Source: an uncultured Bacilli bacterium
Lineage (GTDB): Bacteria; Bacillota_I; Bacilli_A; RF39; UBA660
DNA length: 33,998 nucleotides
Direction: 5' to 3'
Assembly (NCBI GenBank): GCA_944331955.1
Contig: CALVIY010000011.1
Location: 1 to 33,998, forward strand
A program made the translations under genes and the position numbers. Shown here piece after piece: positions 8,772 through 17,764 of the stretch; positions within the stretch are counted from its first letter, which is position 1, and each line of letters opens with the position of its first letter. The notes beneath the pieces are model-generated. The model searched no databases. It was not told where the DNA came from and worked only from the letters and a program-made list of their open reading frames with translations.

Positions 8772-8796
8772 AAAAAAAGAGACATACTTTTATGTC
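8772..8796 (-). terminator. Terminator of the pbp-gerQ-lemA operon
   Basis: Read on the minus strand: stem GACATA/TATGTC (8791-8796 with 8781-8786), 4-base loop, then TC and a run of seven T (8778 to 8772). It lies 28 bases past the lemA-like stop. Confidence 0.6.
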
Positions 8797-8823
8797 CACA
8801 ATTTCTTACATTTTAACACTATT

Positions 8824-9354
8824 TCAATGCTTTAATATTTCAAAAGGTTCTCTTTTCTCTATCTTATAAGTCTCTATATCTTGATAATGAGAAAAAGTCT
8901 TAATTAAATTAGTAGGAAACTTATGAGAAAGATAAATTATTTCTTCCCCATTATCATTATAATATTTTAAAGCAGCTCTTAAGTCATTTTCGTTTTCATT
9001 TAATTTATCAACTAAAGAATCTAACTTCTTAAAATCTAACTTATCTTCATAATCATCTATTAACTTTAAAATTTCACTAGTCATATTCATTAACTCTTGA
9101 TATAACTCATGATGATTAATTCTTTTTGATTTCAATTTAATAACTTCAGGAATATCTTTTATTTTAGCTTCTTCCAAAATAGGAACTATTTTTAGTAGTA
9201 TTTCTTCTTTCTTTTGCAATAAGATATCTAAATTATTATCAGCTTCCTTTACTTTAATATATAAAAAATTATATTTATTTTTATAAACCAAGACTATAAT
9301 TACACAAATTAAAATAATTAATACAATAATTCCCCCAATAATAGCATAAATCAT
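8824..9354 (-). CDS. LemA-family membrane protein
   Basis: The protein has one N-terminal transmembrane segment (about residues 2-25) followed by a helical domain rich in Lys, Leu and Glu. The C-terminal pattern ALKYYNDNGEEI, then HKFPTNLIK and a Phe/Tyr-rich end, matches the LemA family, whose function is not settled. A GTG at 9361-9363 is in frame, but AAGGA lies directly against it. The ATG at 9352-9354 has a workable 10-base gap from AAGGA and gives 176 residues. The stop is TGA, one of few in the window. It is the last gene of the minus-strand operon, 50 bases after gerQ. Confidence 0.72.
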   Translation of the reverse strand: MIYAIIGGIIVLIILICVIIVLVYKNKYNFLYIKVKEADNNLDILLQKKEEILLKIVPILEEAKIKDIPEVIKLKSKRINHHELYQELMNMTSEILKLIDDYEDKLDFKKLDSLVDKLNENENDLRAALKYYNDNGEEIIYLSHKFPTNLIKTFSHYQDIETYKIEKREPFEILKH

Positions 9355-9404
9355 TAGTATCACATCCTTAATAGTATTATAGCAAAGAAAAAGAGAAGAG
9401 TAAA

Positions 9405-9758
9405 TTATCTTAAAGTAATATCTTCTCTAAACTCTACATAATTAAGGTAAACTATCCAAAGTAAGAAAATACGGTTCTCACTATCTTTAACAACAGCATA
9501 GTCCCTACCTGCACCTATAATAGTACCTGTAAATACTCTATCACGCCATTCTAGGGAATCAGAATATGACATATAGAAACTTGCTTCTTTACCGACATTT
9601 AATTCTAAAATATTCTCTGCATAATCCATATCACCACTAATTGGAACAGTATCATTGTTATTAGGAATATTATTCATATTAGGGTTATAATCATAATCAA
9701 AGTTTTGATAAGGTGGATCAGTACTTTGATTAGGATAAGTTTCAAAATTATTATTCAT
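9405..9758 (-). CDS. gerQ: GerQ/YwdL-like spore coat protein
   Basis: A 117-residue protein. After an Asn/Pro/Tyr-rich N-terminus (1-40), the conserved domain reads YAENILELNVGKEASFYMSY, then DRVFTGTIIGAGRDYAVVKD and LLWIVYLNYVEF. This matches the GerQ family, which in Bacillus is a transglutaminase-crosslinked inner-coat protein needed to localise the cortex hydrolase CwlJ in germination. No cwlJ is seen nearby. In Bacillus the gene lies close to ung, as here. RBS GAGAGGATG precedes the ATG. It lies 47 bases after the penicillin-binding protein gene, so the two are probably co-transcribed. Confidence 0.85.
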   Translation of the reverse strand: MNNNFETYPNQSTDPPYQNFDYDYNPNMNNIPNNNDTVPISGDMDYAENILELNVGKEASFYMSYSDSLEWRDRVFTGTIIGAGRDYAVVKDSENRIFLLWIVYLNYVEFREDITLR

Positions 9759-9805
9759 AAAATCATCCTCTCAAAGTAATTGTATGACCAATTTTTTAAA
9801 TTATA

Positions 9806-11773
9806 CTAATTATCACTAGTATTTCCACTTATATCATCAAATACAGGATCATCTTCCCTTGGCTCAGTTCCTTTTACATAATACATTATCATTTTTTTCT
9901 CATCTGCATCCGTCGCTGGTTTTCCAGAAATAGGATTAACTAAAACCCCAACAACATTATCAGGTTGACTATACCACGCTTCATCTTTATCTTTCATATA
10001 ATTTTCCATTGTATTAATCCAAATGTTTTGAGCATATTTATACTCACTACTTTTTAAATCACGACTATCATCATAACCACACCATACCGCTGTTACAATA
10101 TCTTTATTATAACCAATATACCAGTTATCTGTATTAGTAGTACCACTTTTTAAAGAATACTTATGAGTCATTCTACTTGCAAGATTAATTGCCGTAGGAT
10201 AATTATAATCAATAAAGTTAGTATCATAAGTAGCAGTTAATAAATTATTTAAGATAAAAGTTAGACTAGAGTTTAATATGAGATCTTTCTCTTCATTCGC
10301 TTCATATAAAACATTACCTTCTTTATCAACAACCTTAGTAATAAAGTGTGGTGTTACCTTATAACCTTCATTTGCAAAAGCAGAATATGCTCCCGCCATC
10401 TCTAACATACCAATTTCACTAGTACCAAGAGCAAGAGCAGGAACCTCATCAAGATTAGATGTAATACCAAGTCTTTTAGCAATATCAACAAGTGTTTCTT
10501 CTCCTAAAAACATATGTGTCTTAACAGCATAAATATTTTCAGAATAAGCGATTGCAGTAGCCATAGAAATAGGTTTATTTCCATAAGTACCATTATAGTT
10601 CTGTGGTGAATAAGTCTGATCATTATTAAAAGTAAAAGTAGTCTCTTCACTAGTAAAAGTAGTAGAAGAAGTAAATCCATTTTCTAAAGCAGCATAGTAA
10701 AGAAAAGCTTTCATAGTAGAACCAACTTGCCTTTTCGCATCAGTTGCCCTATTAAATTCGGATTTACTATAGTCTTTTCCACCAACTAAAGCGATAACTC
10801 TTCCATTATTAGGATTAACCATTACACTAGCAGTTTCCAAGTCACTATCAGGCATTGTATTTTTAACAGTCTCTTCTAATTCCTTTTGAGCATCCATATC
10901 AAGGCTAGTATAAACTTTAAGACCACCAGTTTCTAGAAATGATTCAGGTATTTCTTTAAGACTTTTTAACTCTTCAATAACAGCATCTTGATAATACATA
11001 ACACTCTCAAGCTCGTCTTCTTCTTCCTCACCAATAAATTTTAATTCTTCATCAAGAGCCTTATTATATTCCGCTTCACTAATAACACCATCATTATACA
11101 TATTCTTAAGAATCATTTGTTGCCTTTGTGTCGCTTTCTCTAAATTAACAAAAGGAGAATAATTACTAGGAGATTTAGGAATACCAGTAAGCATAGCAGC
11201 CTCTGCCAAAGTTAAATCTTTAGCACTCTTCCCAAAATAATATTTACTAGCAGTCTCTATTCCATATTTACCATGACCATAATTAATAGTATTTAAATAA
11301 CCTTCAAGTATCTCATCTTTACTATAATGAGACTCTATCTCTATTGTATACCACATCTCATCCCATTTTCTTTTCCAAGTCTTATCAAAATCTAAAAACA
11401 AGTTTTTAGCATACTGTTGTGTAATCGTACTTGCTCCCTGACTAGTAGTACCGCTAGTTATATTAACAGCCATCGCCTTTATTATTCTAAGATAATCAAA
11501 ACCAATATGTTTATAAAAGTTTTTATCTTCTGTATTTATTGTCGCTTCTATCAAGTATGGAGAAATATCATCAAGACTAATCCATTCCCTAGAACCACTT
11601 CCTTGAAAAAACACTTCATTATCACTATCAAATAACATAAAACTATTAGCATTCTTTATCTCAATCTTAGGACTTAATTTAGCATAAGTATAAACACAGA
11701 TATTACCAACAATAAAAAGTCCTATAAGAATTATAAATATTTTTAAACACTTCTTTAAAACTTTCATAAACAT
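9806..11773 (-). CDS. Class A penicillin-binding protein (glycosyltransferase + transpeptidase)
   Basis: A 655-residue bifunctional peptidoglycan synthase. It has an N-terminal membrane anchor (about 10-30). The GT51 domain carries catalytic E82 in TEDKNFYKH and the motif GASTITQQYAKN. The transpeptidase domain carries S352-TM-K355, the SEN motif in AYSENIYAV, and KSGTTNTDNW. The C-terminus is acidic and Ser/Asp-rich. Length is typical of PBP1a or PbpG-type proteins. It leads an operon with gerQ, which hints at a role in germ cell wall or cortex synthesis, but the sequence alone cannot separate vegetative from sporulation PBPs. The start ATG (MFMKVL) follows AAAGGA. No strong sigma-A promoter is seen upstream; TTGAAT with TATATA at a 19-base gap is the best minus-strand match. 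Confidence 0.9.
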   Translation of the reverse strand: MFMKVLKKCLKIFIILIGLFIVGNICVYTYAKLSPKIEIKNANSFMLFDSDNEVFFQGSGSREWISLDDISPYLIEATINTEDKNFYKHIGFDYLRIIKAMAVNITSGTTSQGASTITQQYAKNLFLDFDKTWKRKWDEMWYTIEIESHYSKDEILEGYLNTINYGHGKYGIETASKYYFGKSAKDLTLAEAAMLTGIPKSPSNYSPFVNLEKATQRQQMILKNMYNDGVISEAEYNKALDEELKFIGEEEEDELESVMYYQDAVIEELKSLKEIPESFLETGGLKVYTSLDMDAQKELEETVKNTMPDSDLETASVMVNPNNGRVIALVGGKDYSKSEFNRATDAKRQVGSTMKAFLYYAALENGFTSSTTFTSEETTFTFNNDQTYSPQNYNGTYGNKPISMATAIAYSENIYAVKTHMFLGEETLVDIAKRLGITSNLDEVPALALGTSEIGMLEMAGAYSAFANEGYKVTPHFITKVVDKEGNVLYEANEEKDLILNSSLTFILNNLLTATYDTNFIDYNYPTAINLASRMTHKYSLKSGTTNTDNWYIGYNKDIVTAVWCGYDDSRDLKSSEYKYAQNIWINTMENYMKDKDEAWYSQPDNVVGVLVNPISGKPATDADEKKMIMYYVKGTEPREDDPVFDDISGNTSDN

Positions 11774-11828
11774 ATCAAATCCTTTCTTTATATATCATGT
11801 CCAAAAAATTATCATTCAAACAAATAAG

Positions 11829-11857
11829 TTGTAACTTTAATAGTTTTTTGTTATAAT
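11829..11857 (+). promoter_or_regulatory. Sigma-A promoter for ywiB
   Basis: TTGTAA (11829-11834), exactly 17 bases, then TATAAT (11852-11857). This is one of the best promoters in the window. It predicts a leader of about 110 bases before the ywiB start. Confidence 0.8.
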
Positions 11858-11892
11858 TTAAGTCGAAAAAAGGGTTAAAAGGTTTTATAATT

Positions 11893-11950
11893 AAAAAAAC
11901 TGAAACAGTGATGTTTTATATGTAGTTTGTTCAGCCGGCGACGGCTTCTA
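11893..11950 (+). promoter_or_regulatory. Structured 5' leader of ywiB, with GC-rich GNRA hairpin
   Basis: Two adjacent structures can form. The first nests AAACT/AGTTT (11897-11901 with 11924-11928) around AAAC/GTTT (11903-11906 with 11913-11916). The second is AGCCG/CGGCT (11933-11937 with 11942-11946) closed by a GCGA tetraloop. The second hairpin is strikingly GC-rich for this DNA. There is no T-run after it, so it is not a terminator. I cannot assign it to a known riboswitch class. Confidence 0.45.
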
Positions 11951-11976
11951 TTAATTATGATAAAAGGAGAATCTCT

Positions 11977-12339
11977 ATGAAAGATGTATTTATAAAAGCG
12001 AAAATAAAAAATAAAGATGAAGAATTAACTTTTGAAGGTAAAGGAACTCTAGACAATGAAAAAAACTTAATCCAGTATCAAGATGATAAAGCACTTCTAA
12101 CTATTTTCTTAGATGATAATATTATGTTAAGAGAAACAGAAGATACTATTTTAAGTTATAAATTTGTGGAAAACGAAAAAACTAATTTTGAAGTGTTTCT
12201 AAAAGATTTAAAACAAACAGGTTTTGTTCCTATGAAGACATTTAAGATAAATAAAGATAGAGAGTCTTTTGAAGTAATATATGAAATTGAAGGTAATGAC
12301 TTTAAACATGTGTTTAAGGTGGAATGGAGGATATTGTAA
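11977..12339 (+). CDS. ywiB: YwiB-like protein (DUF1934)
   Basis: A 120-residue beta-rich protein of the DUF1934 family, a lipocalin-like fold of unknown role. Sequence features are VFIKAKIKNKDEELTFEGKG at the start, then a Lys/Glu-rich barrel ending FKVEWRIL. In many Firmicutes ywiB stands directly before argS; here a nuclease gene separates them, and that context strengthens the call. RBS AAAAGGAG and ATG are well placed, downstream of a strong promoter and a structured leader. Confidence 0.72.
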   Translation: MKDVFIKAKIKNKDEELTFEGKGTLDNEKNLIQYQDDKALLTIFLDDNIMLRETEDTILSYKFVENEKTNFEVFLKDLKQTGFVPMKTFKINKDRESFEVIYEIEGNDFKHVFKVEWRIL

Positions 12340-12366
12340 TATTTTTAAGACGAGGAGGAATTACTT

Positions 12367-13371
12367 ATGCAAAGTTTAACATTTAATAAAAAAATAATAG
12401 AAGATATAAAAGAAGTAATTGTAAGTAGTAGACAAAAGGTTGCTTATGAAGTAAATAATACAATGTTACTAGCATATTGGAACGTTGGAAAAATAATAGT
12501 AGAAAACGAACAAAACGGTAATATAAAAGCGGAATATGGGAAACAAGTAATGAAAGAACTATCAAAAGAATTAAGAAAAATATTAGGTTCTGGTTTTTCA
12601 GTTAGTAATTTATTTAATATGCGTAGATTTTATATAACATATCCAAAATTCCAGACACTGTCTGGAAAATTAAGTTGGTCACACTATTGTGAACTATTAA
12701 GCATTGAAAATATAGATGAAAGAAATTTTTATGAAAAGGAATGTATAAACTCTAACTGGAGTGTTAGGGAGCTTAAAAGACAAATAGATACTTCATTATT
12801 TGAAAGATTATTATTGTCTGAAGGCAAGAGTAATAAAGAAAAAGTATATACTCTTTCAAAGGAAGGACAAACAATAAATGTACCAGAAGATATATTGAAA
12901 GAACCGTATGTATTTGAATTTTTAAATTTAAAAGAACCAAAACCTATTTTAGAAAAAGATTTAGAAAGAAAACTAGTGAAACATATGGAAGATTTTTTGC
13001 TTGAACTTGGTAAAGGCTTTATGTTTGTGGGTACACAACAAAGAATAACTCTTGGAAATACTCACTATTATGTTGATATGGTTTTTTACAATAAGATATT
13101 AAAATGTTATATTCTTATTGATTTAAAAATAGGAAAAATGAAACCAGAATATGCAGGTCAAATGAATATGTATTTAAATTATTATGATTCTGAAATAAAT
13201 GATGAGTATGATAATAAACCAATAGGTATAATACTTTGCAAAGGTAAAAAGGAAATTGATATGGAATATGCTTTAGGAGGTCTATCAAATAATATTTTCG
13301 CTTCAACATATACATATTATATTCCTAATAAAGAACAGTTAATAAGTGAAGTAGAGAAAGTATTAGATTAA
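12367..13371 (+). CDS. DUF1016 (YhcG-type) PDDEXK nuclease
   Basis: A 334-residue cytosolic protein. The N-terminal winged-helix part (about 1-160) has the family hallmarks LLAYWNVGKII, YGKQVMKELS, GSGFSVSNLFNMRRFY and LSWSHYCELL. The C-terminal PDDEXK nuclease core has D237 in YYVDMVFYN, D252-L-K254 in LIDLKIG, and a glutamine in YAGQMNMYLNYY. The fold is that of restriction-type and tRNA-splicing-like nucleases. Members occur in defence islands, next to type I restriction genes and on mobile elements; biochemical function is unknown. It is wedged between ywiB and argS, an arrangement that breaks a conserved pair and suggests insertion by horizontal transfer. RBS is CGAGGAGG. Confidence 0.9.
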   Translation: MQSLTFNKKIIEDIKEVIVSSRQKVAYEVNNTMLLAYWNVGKIIVENEQNGNIKAEYGKQVMKELSKELRKILGSGFSVSNLFNMRRFYITYPKFQTLSGKLSWSHYCELLSIENIDERNFYEKECINSNWSVRELKRQIDTSLFERLLLSEGKSNKEKVYTLSKEGQTINVPEDILKEPYVFEFLNLKEPKPILEKDLERKLVKHMEDFLLELGKGFMFVGTQQRITLGNTHYYVDMVFYNKILKCYILIDLKIGKMKPEYAGQMNMYLNYYDSEINDEYDNKPIGIILCKGKKEIDMEYALGGLSNNIFASTYTYYIPNKEQLISEVEKVLD

Positions 13372-13400
13372 GAAAATTATAAAAATAATAGGAGGAGATT

Positions 13401-15143
13401 ATGAATTTTTTAAATACTGTGGAAAAAGATATATTAAATAAGTTTAAGGAAAATAATATTCCGCTTGATGAAGTAAAACTATTAACAAGTAGTAAAAAGG
13501 AACTAGGTGACTATCAAATAAATGATGCCATGAAGCTTGCCAAAGTAATGCATAAATCACCAAGAGATATCGCAGAAGAGCTAGTTAAATGTCTAGAAGA
13601 AACAGGTTATTTTAAAGATATTAATATCGCAGGAGCAGGTTTTATTAATTTAAGTTTTAAAGATGAGTTATTAACAAAATATGTGGAAAAAGTTATTAAG
13701 AGTTCCACAAAAGATGTGGAAAAACTTGATAGTGATAGAATCATCATTGATTACGGTGGTGCGAATATCGCTAAAACTCTTCACGTAGGACATTTAAGAA
13801 GTGCAAATATTGGTGAAGCTTTAAAAAGACTTGCAAGACATCTTGGTAAAGAAGTAATCTCTGATGTCCACTTTGGAGACATTGGTCGTCAATCTGGAAT
13901 GGTAATCTATGAACTAAAAGAAAGATATCCTAATCTTAACTATTTTAGTGGAAAAGAAGAAATTACTTGGGATGAATTACCTATAACAGGTGAAGACTTA
14001 GAAGAAATCTATCCTACTGCAAGTATAAAAGCTAAAGAAAACGAAGAGATAATGGATGAAGTAAGAGAAATAACTGCTGACTTAGAATCAGGTAAAAACA
14101 AAGGATATGTTGCTCTTTGGGATAAGATAAAAGAGATATCTACAAAAGATATAAAAAGTATATATAAAGAATTAAATACAGACTTTGATTTATGGGAAGG
14201 AGAAAGTGATGCCTATCCTTATATCAAAGAGACTATTGATATCATGGAGAAATCTGGATATCTTGTAGAAAGTGAAGGAGCTAAAATAGTTGAAGTAATA
14301 GAAGATACAGATAAAGCTCCTATGCCACCACTTGTTGTTATTAAAAGTAATGGTGCAACTCTTTATGCCACAAGAGAACTTGCTACCATCACATCTCGTA
14401 TGAAAAGATTTAATCCTAAAGAAATGTGGTATATAACAGATATGCGTCAAGAACTATATTTTAATCAAGTATTTAGAGCATCATACAAAACAAATCTTGT
14501 GCCAAAAGATACAGTCTTAGAGTTTTATGGCTTTGGAACAATGAATGGAACAGATGGTAAACCATTTAAAACAAGAGATGGTAATGCTGCAACTCTAAAA
14601 AGTCTTATAAAAAGTGTTAAAGAAGAAATACTTACTCACATGAATAAAGATACAGATAATAAAGAGGAAATCGCTGAAAAAATAACTATCGCAGCAATTA
14701 AATATGCTGACTTCTTACCTAATAGAACAACAGACTATATCTTTGAGCCAAGTAAATTTATTGATGTAGAAGGAAAAACAGGACCATATATTTTATATAA
14801 TACTATTAGAATGAAATCTATCTTAAATAAAGCGAAAGATATGGGTATAGACTATAATAACTATTACAATAAACCAACAGATACTGAAAAAGAAATTATC
14901 CTTTTATTAATGGAGAAGAATAATATTTTACATAAAGCTTATAATAATAAAGATTTAAGTTCTATAGCAGATTACCTATATAACTTGACAAGTTTATACA
15001 GTAGGTTTTATGAAGAAAATCACATCTTAACTGAAAGCGATGAAAAGATAAAAGAAAGCTGGCTTACACTTACAAAATTAGTTAAAGAAACGAATGAAGA
15101 ACTACTTGCTATACTAGCAATTGAAGTGCCAGAAAAAATGTAA
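13401..15143 (+). CDS. argS: Arginyl-tRNA synthetase
   Basis: A 580-residue class I synthetase that charges tRNA-Arg. The N-terminal tRNA-binding domain occupies about 1-110. The HIGH motif appears as HVGHLRSANIGE (about 130). The KMSKS loop is the degenerate FKTRDGNAATL typical of ArgS. The anticodon-binding DALR domain is C-terminal, ending in LAIEVPEKM. Length is slightly above that of the Bacillus enzyme. RBS AGGAGGAG precedes the ATG. There is no T-box leader or tRNA-responsive structure ahead of it; the gap to the previous gene is 29 bases. It is followed by rpoE, as in Bacillus. Confidence 0.97.
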   Translation: MNFLNTVEKDILNKFKENNIPLDEVKLLTSSKKELGDYQINDAMKLAKVMHKSPRDIAEELVKCLEETGYFKDINIAGAGFINLSFKDELLTKYVEKVIKSSTKDVEKLDSDRIIIDYGGANIAKTLHVGHLRSANIGEALKRLARHLGKEVISDVHFGDIGRQSGMVIYELKERYPNLNYFSGKEEITWDELPITGEDLEEIYPTASIKAKENEEIMDEVREITADLESGKNKGYVALWDKIKEISTKDIKSIYKELNTDFDLWEGESDAYPYIKETIDIMEKSGYLVESEGAKIVEVIEDTDKAPMPPLVVIKSNGATLYATRELATITSRMKRFNPKEMWYITDMRQELYFNQVFRASYKTNLVPKDTVLEFYGFGTMNGTDGKPFKTRDGNAATLKSLIKSVKEEILTHMNKDTDNKEEIAEKITIAAIKYADFLPNRTTDYIFEPSKFIDVEGKTGPYILYNTIRMKSILNKAKDMGIDYNNYYNKPTDTEKEIILLLMEKNNILHKAYNNKDLSSIADYLYNLTSLYSRFYEENHILTESDEKIKESWLTLTKLVKETNEELLAILAIEVPEKM

Positions 15144-15168
15144 AACAATATAAATGTATAAAAAAGTA

Positions 15169-15197
15169 TTGCCTTTTATATAAATTCATGCTATAAC
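15169..15197 (+). promoter_or_regulatory. Sigma-A promoter for rpoE
   Basis: TTGCCT (15169-15174), 17 bases, TATAAC (15192-15197). The motif ATGCTATAA around the -10 recurs in the prfA promoter. It gives a leader of about 75 bases that holds a direct repeat GTAAGCT-GTAAGCT at 15250-15263. Confidence 0.65.
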
Positions 15198-15278
15198 TTT
15201 ATCTGATTTAATACACAAAAAAAGAATTATTACATATAATGTCTTAGTTGTAAGCTGTAAGCTATAGGAGGAATTTTT

Positions 15279-15725
15279 ATGAAGTTAGCTAAAATGAAAA
15301 AAGAAGATTTAGAACTACTGTCACATAAAGACATAACTTATTATATATTAGAAGAAGAAGGAAAAATGAATACTGCTGACCTTTTTAAAAGAGTAGTAAC
15401 ATTACTAGAGCTTCCTAATAAAACTTATGAAGAAAAAATAGGTGACTATTATACACTTCTTACAACAGATAAAAGATTCATTTTATTAGAAGATGGATCA
15501 TGGGACTTAAGAAGTCGTCATACCTCTGATAAAATCGTAAAAGTAACAGAAGAAGACGAAGATGAAGAGGAAGAAGAAATTAAAGAAGATAGCATCTTAC
15601 CAGATGAATCTGAAGAAGATAACTATGATTCTGGTGATGCCGATGACGATGATGACTATGATGATACTAATGAAGATTTAAAAGATTTAGTTGTAGTTGA
15701 TGAAGATGAATTAGAGGAAAGTTAA
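15279..15725 (+). CDS. rpoE: DNA-directed RNA polymerase delta subunit
   Basis: A 148-residue protein. The N-terminal winged-helix HARE-HTH domain (about 1-85) has ELLSHKDITYYILEEEGK, NTADLFKRVV and the conserved DGSWDLRSRH. The C-terminal tail (about 90-148) is almost entirely Asp and Glu. This bipartite design is unique to the Firmicutes delta subunit, which accelerates RNA polymerase recycling and tunes promoter selectivity. Location after argS matches Bacillus; pyrG, which follows there, is missing here. RBS is AGGAGG. Confidence 0.95.
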   Translation: MKLAKMKKEDLELLSHKDITYYILEEEGKMNTADLFKRVVTLLELPNKTYEEKIGDYYTLLTTDKRFILLEDGSWDLRSRHTSDKIVKVTEEDEDEEEEEIKEDSILPDESEEDNYDSGDADDDDDYDDTNEDLKDLVVVDEDELEES

Positions 15726-15753
15726 GATATTACAATTGTTTGTAATATCTTTT
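15724..15753 (+). terminator. Intrinsic terminator of rpoE
   Basis: 11-bp perfect stem (15724-15734 with 15741-15751), 6-base loop, short T-run. The rpoE stop (15723-15725) overlaps the 5' arm. Confidence 0.7.
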
Positions 15754-15769
15754 CATATGTATAAAAGCA

Positions 15770-15799
15770 TTGATATTTCTATTATACTTATGCTATAAT
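15770..15799 (+). promoter_or_regulatory. Sigma-A promoter for prfA-prmC
   Basis: TTGATA (15770-15775), 18 bases, TATAAT (15794-15799), preceded by TGC, so also an extended -10. It lies 28 bases before the prfA start. Confidence 0.75.
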
Positions 15800-15827
15800 T
15801 ACAAAGAAAAAGAAAGGACTGGTTATA

Positions 15828-16889
15828 ATGATAGAACGTCTTGAAGCTACAGAAAAGAAATATATGGACTTACAAAAAGAACTAATGAGTGAAGAAGTTC
15901 TAAAAGATATTAATAAAACAAGAGAATTATCAAAAGAAATGTCAGAACTTGAAGAAACAGTAACAGTTTATCGTGAATATAAAAAGGTTATTGAAGCTAT
16001 TCCTGAGACTAAAGAAATGTTAAAAGATGATGAATTAAAAGATATCGCTAAAGAAGAGTTAAAAGATTTAGAAGAAAAGAAAGAAAAGTTAGAACATGAC
16101 TTAGAAATACTTTTAATACCAAAAGATCCTAATGATAATAAAAATGTTATTGTTGAAATAAGAGGAGCAGCTGGAGGAGATGAAGCTAATATCTTTGCAG
16201 GTGACCTTTATAGAATGTATTCTAAATATGCTGATAAAGTAGGATTTAAAACAGAATTAATCAATGCTGAAGAAGGAACTGCAGGAGGATTTAGTCAAGT
16301 AGAATTTATGGTTAAAGGAAGCGGTGCTTACTCTAAACTTAAATATGAAAGTGGTTCTCATAGAGTCCAAAGAATACCTGTAACAGAAAGTAATGGAAGA
16401 ATTCAAACATCAACTGCAACAGTGCTTGTAATGCCAGAAGCAGAAGATGTTAATATCGAAATAAATCCATCTGACCTTAGAATAGATATCTACAGATCAT
16501 CTGGTTGTGGAGGACAAGGAGTTAATACAACTGATAGTGCCGTACGTATTACCCACCTACCAACTAATACAGTTGTTACTTGTCAAAATGAAAGAAGTCA
16601 AATTCAAAACAAAGAACAAGCGATGAAAGTATTAAAAGCAAGACTTTATGAACAAGAGTTAAGACGCCAAGAAGAAGAACTAGGAGAATCACGTCGTAAT
16701 AAAATAGGTACAGGTGATAGAGCCGAAAAAATAAGAACTTATAACTATCCTCAAAATAGAGTAACAGACCATAGAATTGGTTTTACTACTAATAACCTAG
16801 ATAGAGTTATGAATGGAGATTTAGAAGAGATAATAGATGCTTTAATTATGGAAGATCAAAGAAGAAAATTAGCAGGAGAAGAAGAATGA
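15828..16889 (+). CDS. prfA: Peptide chain release factor 1
   Basis: A 353-residue factor that reads UAA and UAG and triggers peptide release. The catalytic GGQ is at 228-230 within [20 protein letters not shown]. The RF1 domain pattern is complete and length is normal. The gene ends in TGA, which RF1 itself does not read; the stop overlaps the prmC start as ATGA. RBS is AAAGGA. Downstream prmC encodes the enzyme that methylates the GGQ glutamine, so the target and its modifier are translationally coupled. Confidence 0.96.
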   Translation: MIERLEATEKKYMDLQKELMSEEVLKDINKTRELSKEMSELEETVTVYREYKKVIEAIPETKEMLKDDELKDIAKEELKDLEEKKEKLEHDLEILLIPKDPNDNKNVIVEIRGAAGGDEANIFAGDLYRMYSKYADKVGFKTELINAEEGTAGGFSQVEFMVKGSGAYSKLKYESGSHRVQRIPVTESNGRIQTSTATVLVMPEAEDVNIEINPSDLRIDIYRSSGCGGQGVNTTDSAVRITHLPTNTVVTCQNERSQIQNKEQAMKVLKARLYEQELRRQEEELGESRRNKIGTGDRAEKIRTYNYPQNRVTDHRIGFTTNNLDRVMNGDLEEIIDALIMEDQRRKLAGEEE

Positions 16890-17713
16890 CAGTTGAAGAG
16901 TTAATTGTCTATGGAAAAAAATATACAAGTAGTACTCATGCTAAAATGTTACTTGCTACTTTCCTTGAAGTTAACCCTCTAGAACTATTAACTATACTAG
17001 ATAAAGTAGTAGATGATAGTATCGTTAATCTTTATAAAGAGTCTTTAAAAGCCTTAAATGAAAACAGACCTATTCAATATGTAATAGGTCATGTTAATTT
17101 CTATGGATTAAAGTTTAAAGTTAATGAAAATGTCCTAATACCACGATTTGAGACAGAAGAGTTAGTTGAAAATATAAAGAATTATCTTGAAAAGAAAAAT
17201 ATAACTAATCCTAAAATATTAGATTTAGGTTGTGGAAGTGGTGTTATAGGCCTAACTTTAAAATACTTTTTTAAGGATGCAGATGTTACTTTAGTTGATA
17301 TAAGTGATGAAGCCCTAGAAGTAACAAGAGATAATGCTAAAAGTCTAGACTTAGATGTTAACTTCATAAAAAGTGATTGGTTTGAAAACATACCTTTAGA
17401 TAAGTATGATGTTATAGTATCAAATCCCCCATATATTAAAACTGATGAAGAAATAGAAGAAATAGTAAGAGACAATGAACCTCATCTAGCCTTATATGGT
17501 GGATTAGATGGTCTAGACTGCTATAGAAGTATTTTAAAAGATATTAATAACTATTTACAAGATGATTACTTAATCGCCTTTGAAATAGGCTATTTAGAAG
17601 GAATTGAATTAAGAGAATTAGTATTATCTACTATACCTAATAGTAAAGTAATTATTAAAAAAGATTTAAGTAATAAAGATAGAATGCTATTTGTCGAAAA
17701 AAATATTGATTAA
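16886..17713 (+). CDS. prmC: Release-factor glutamine methyltransferase PrmC
   Basis: A 275-residue SAM-dependent enzyme that N5-methylates the glutamine of the release-factor GGQ loop. The N-terminal helical domain carries [17 protein letters not shown]. The Rossmann part has motif [14 protein letters not shown] and the catalytic N180-PPY ([10 protein letters not shown]). Length is standard. It overlaps prfA by 4 bases, the normal prfA-prmC pairing of Firmicutes. An attenuator-like hairpin follows before spoIIR. Confidence 0.95.
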   Translation: MTVEELIVYGKKYTSSTHAKMLLATFLEVNPLELLTILDKVVDDSIVNLYKESLKALNENRPIQYVIGHVNFYGLKFKVNENVLIPRFETEELVENIKNYLEKKNITNPKILDLGCGSGVIGLTLKYFFKDADVTLVDISDEALEVTRDNAKSLDLDVNFIKSDWFENIPLDKYDVIVSNPPYIKTDEEIEEIVRDNEPHLALYGGLDGLDCYRSILKDINNYLQDDYLIAFEIGYLEGIELRELVLSTIPNSKVIIKKDLSNKDRMLFVEKNID

Positions 17714-17719
17714 AAAATT

Positions 17720-17762
17720 AAAATATCACTCATTAATTAAGTGTAGAAAGGGTGATATTTTT
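17720..17762 (+). terminator. Hairpin between prmC and spoIIR that includes the spoIIR RBS region
   Basis: 10-bp perfect stem (17720-17729 with 17752-17761) with a 22-base loop, ending in a short T-run. The 3' arm begins at the last G of GAAAGG, the spoIIR RBS. It could end prfA-prmC transcription, mask the spoIIR RBS, or both. Confidence 0.5.
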
Positions 17763-17764
17763 AT

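Noticed and set aside
11774-11829. Sigma-G promoter for the pbp-gerQ operon (GAATG and CATGATA on minus)
   Set aside because: The elements are only 13 bases apart; sigma G needs about 17-18.
15144-15278. T-box or other tRNA-responsive leader near argS or rpoE
   Set aside because: The gap before argS is 29 bases, and the rpoE leader has no T-box sequence or antiterminator/terminator pair.
17731-17760. Sigma-F promoter for spoIIR (CATTA and GGTGATATT)
   Set aside because: The -10 match is good, but transcription would start at or after the spoIIR start codon, leaving no RBS, and the -35 lacks its G.
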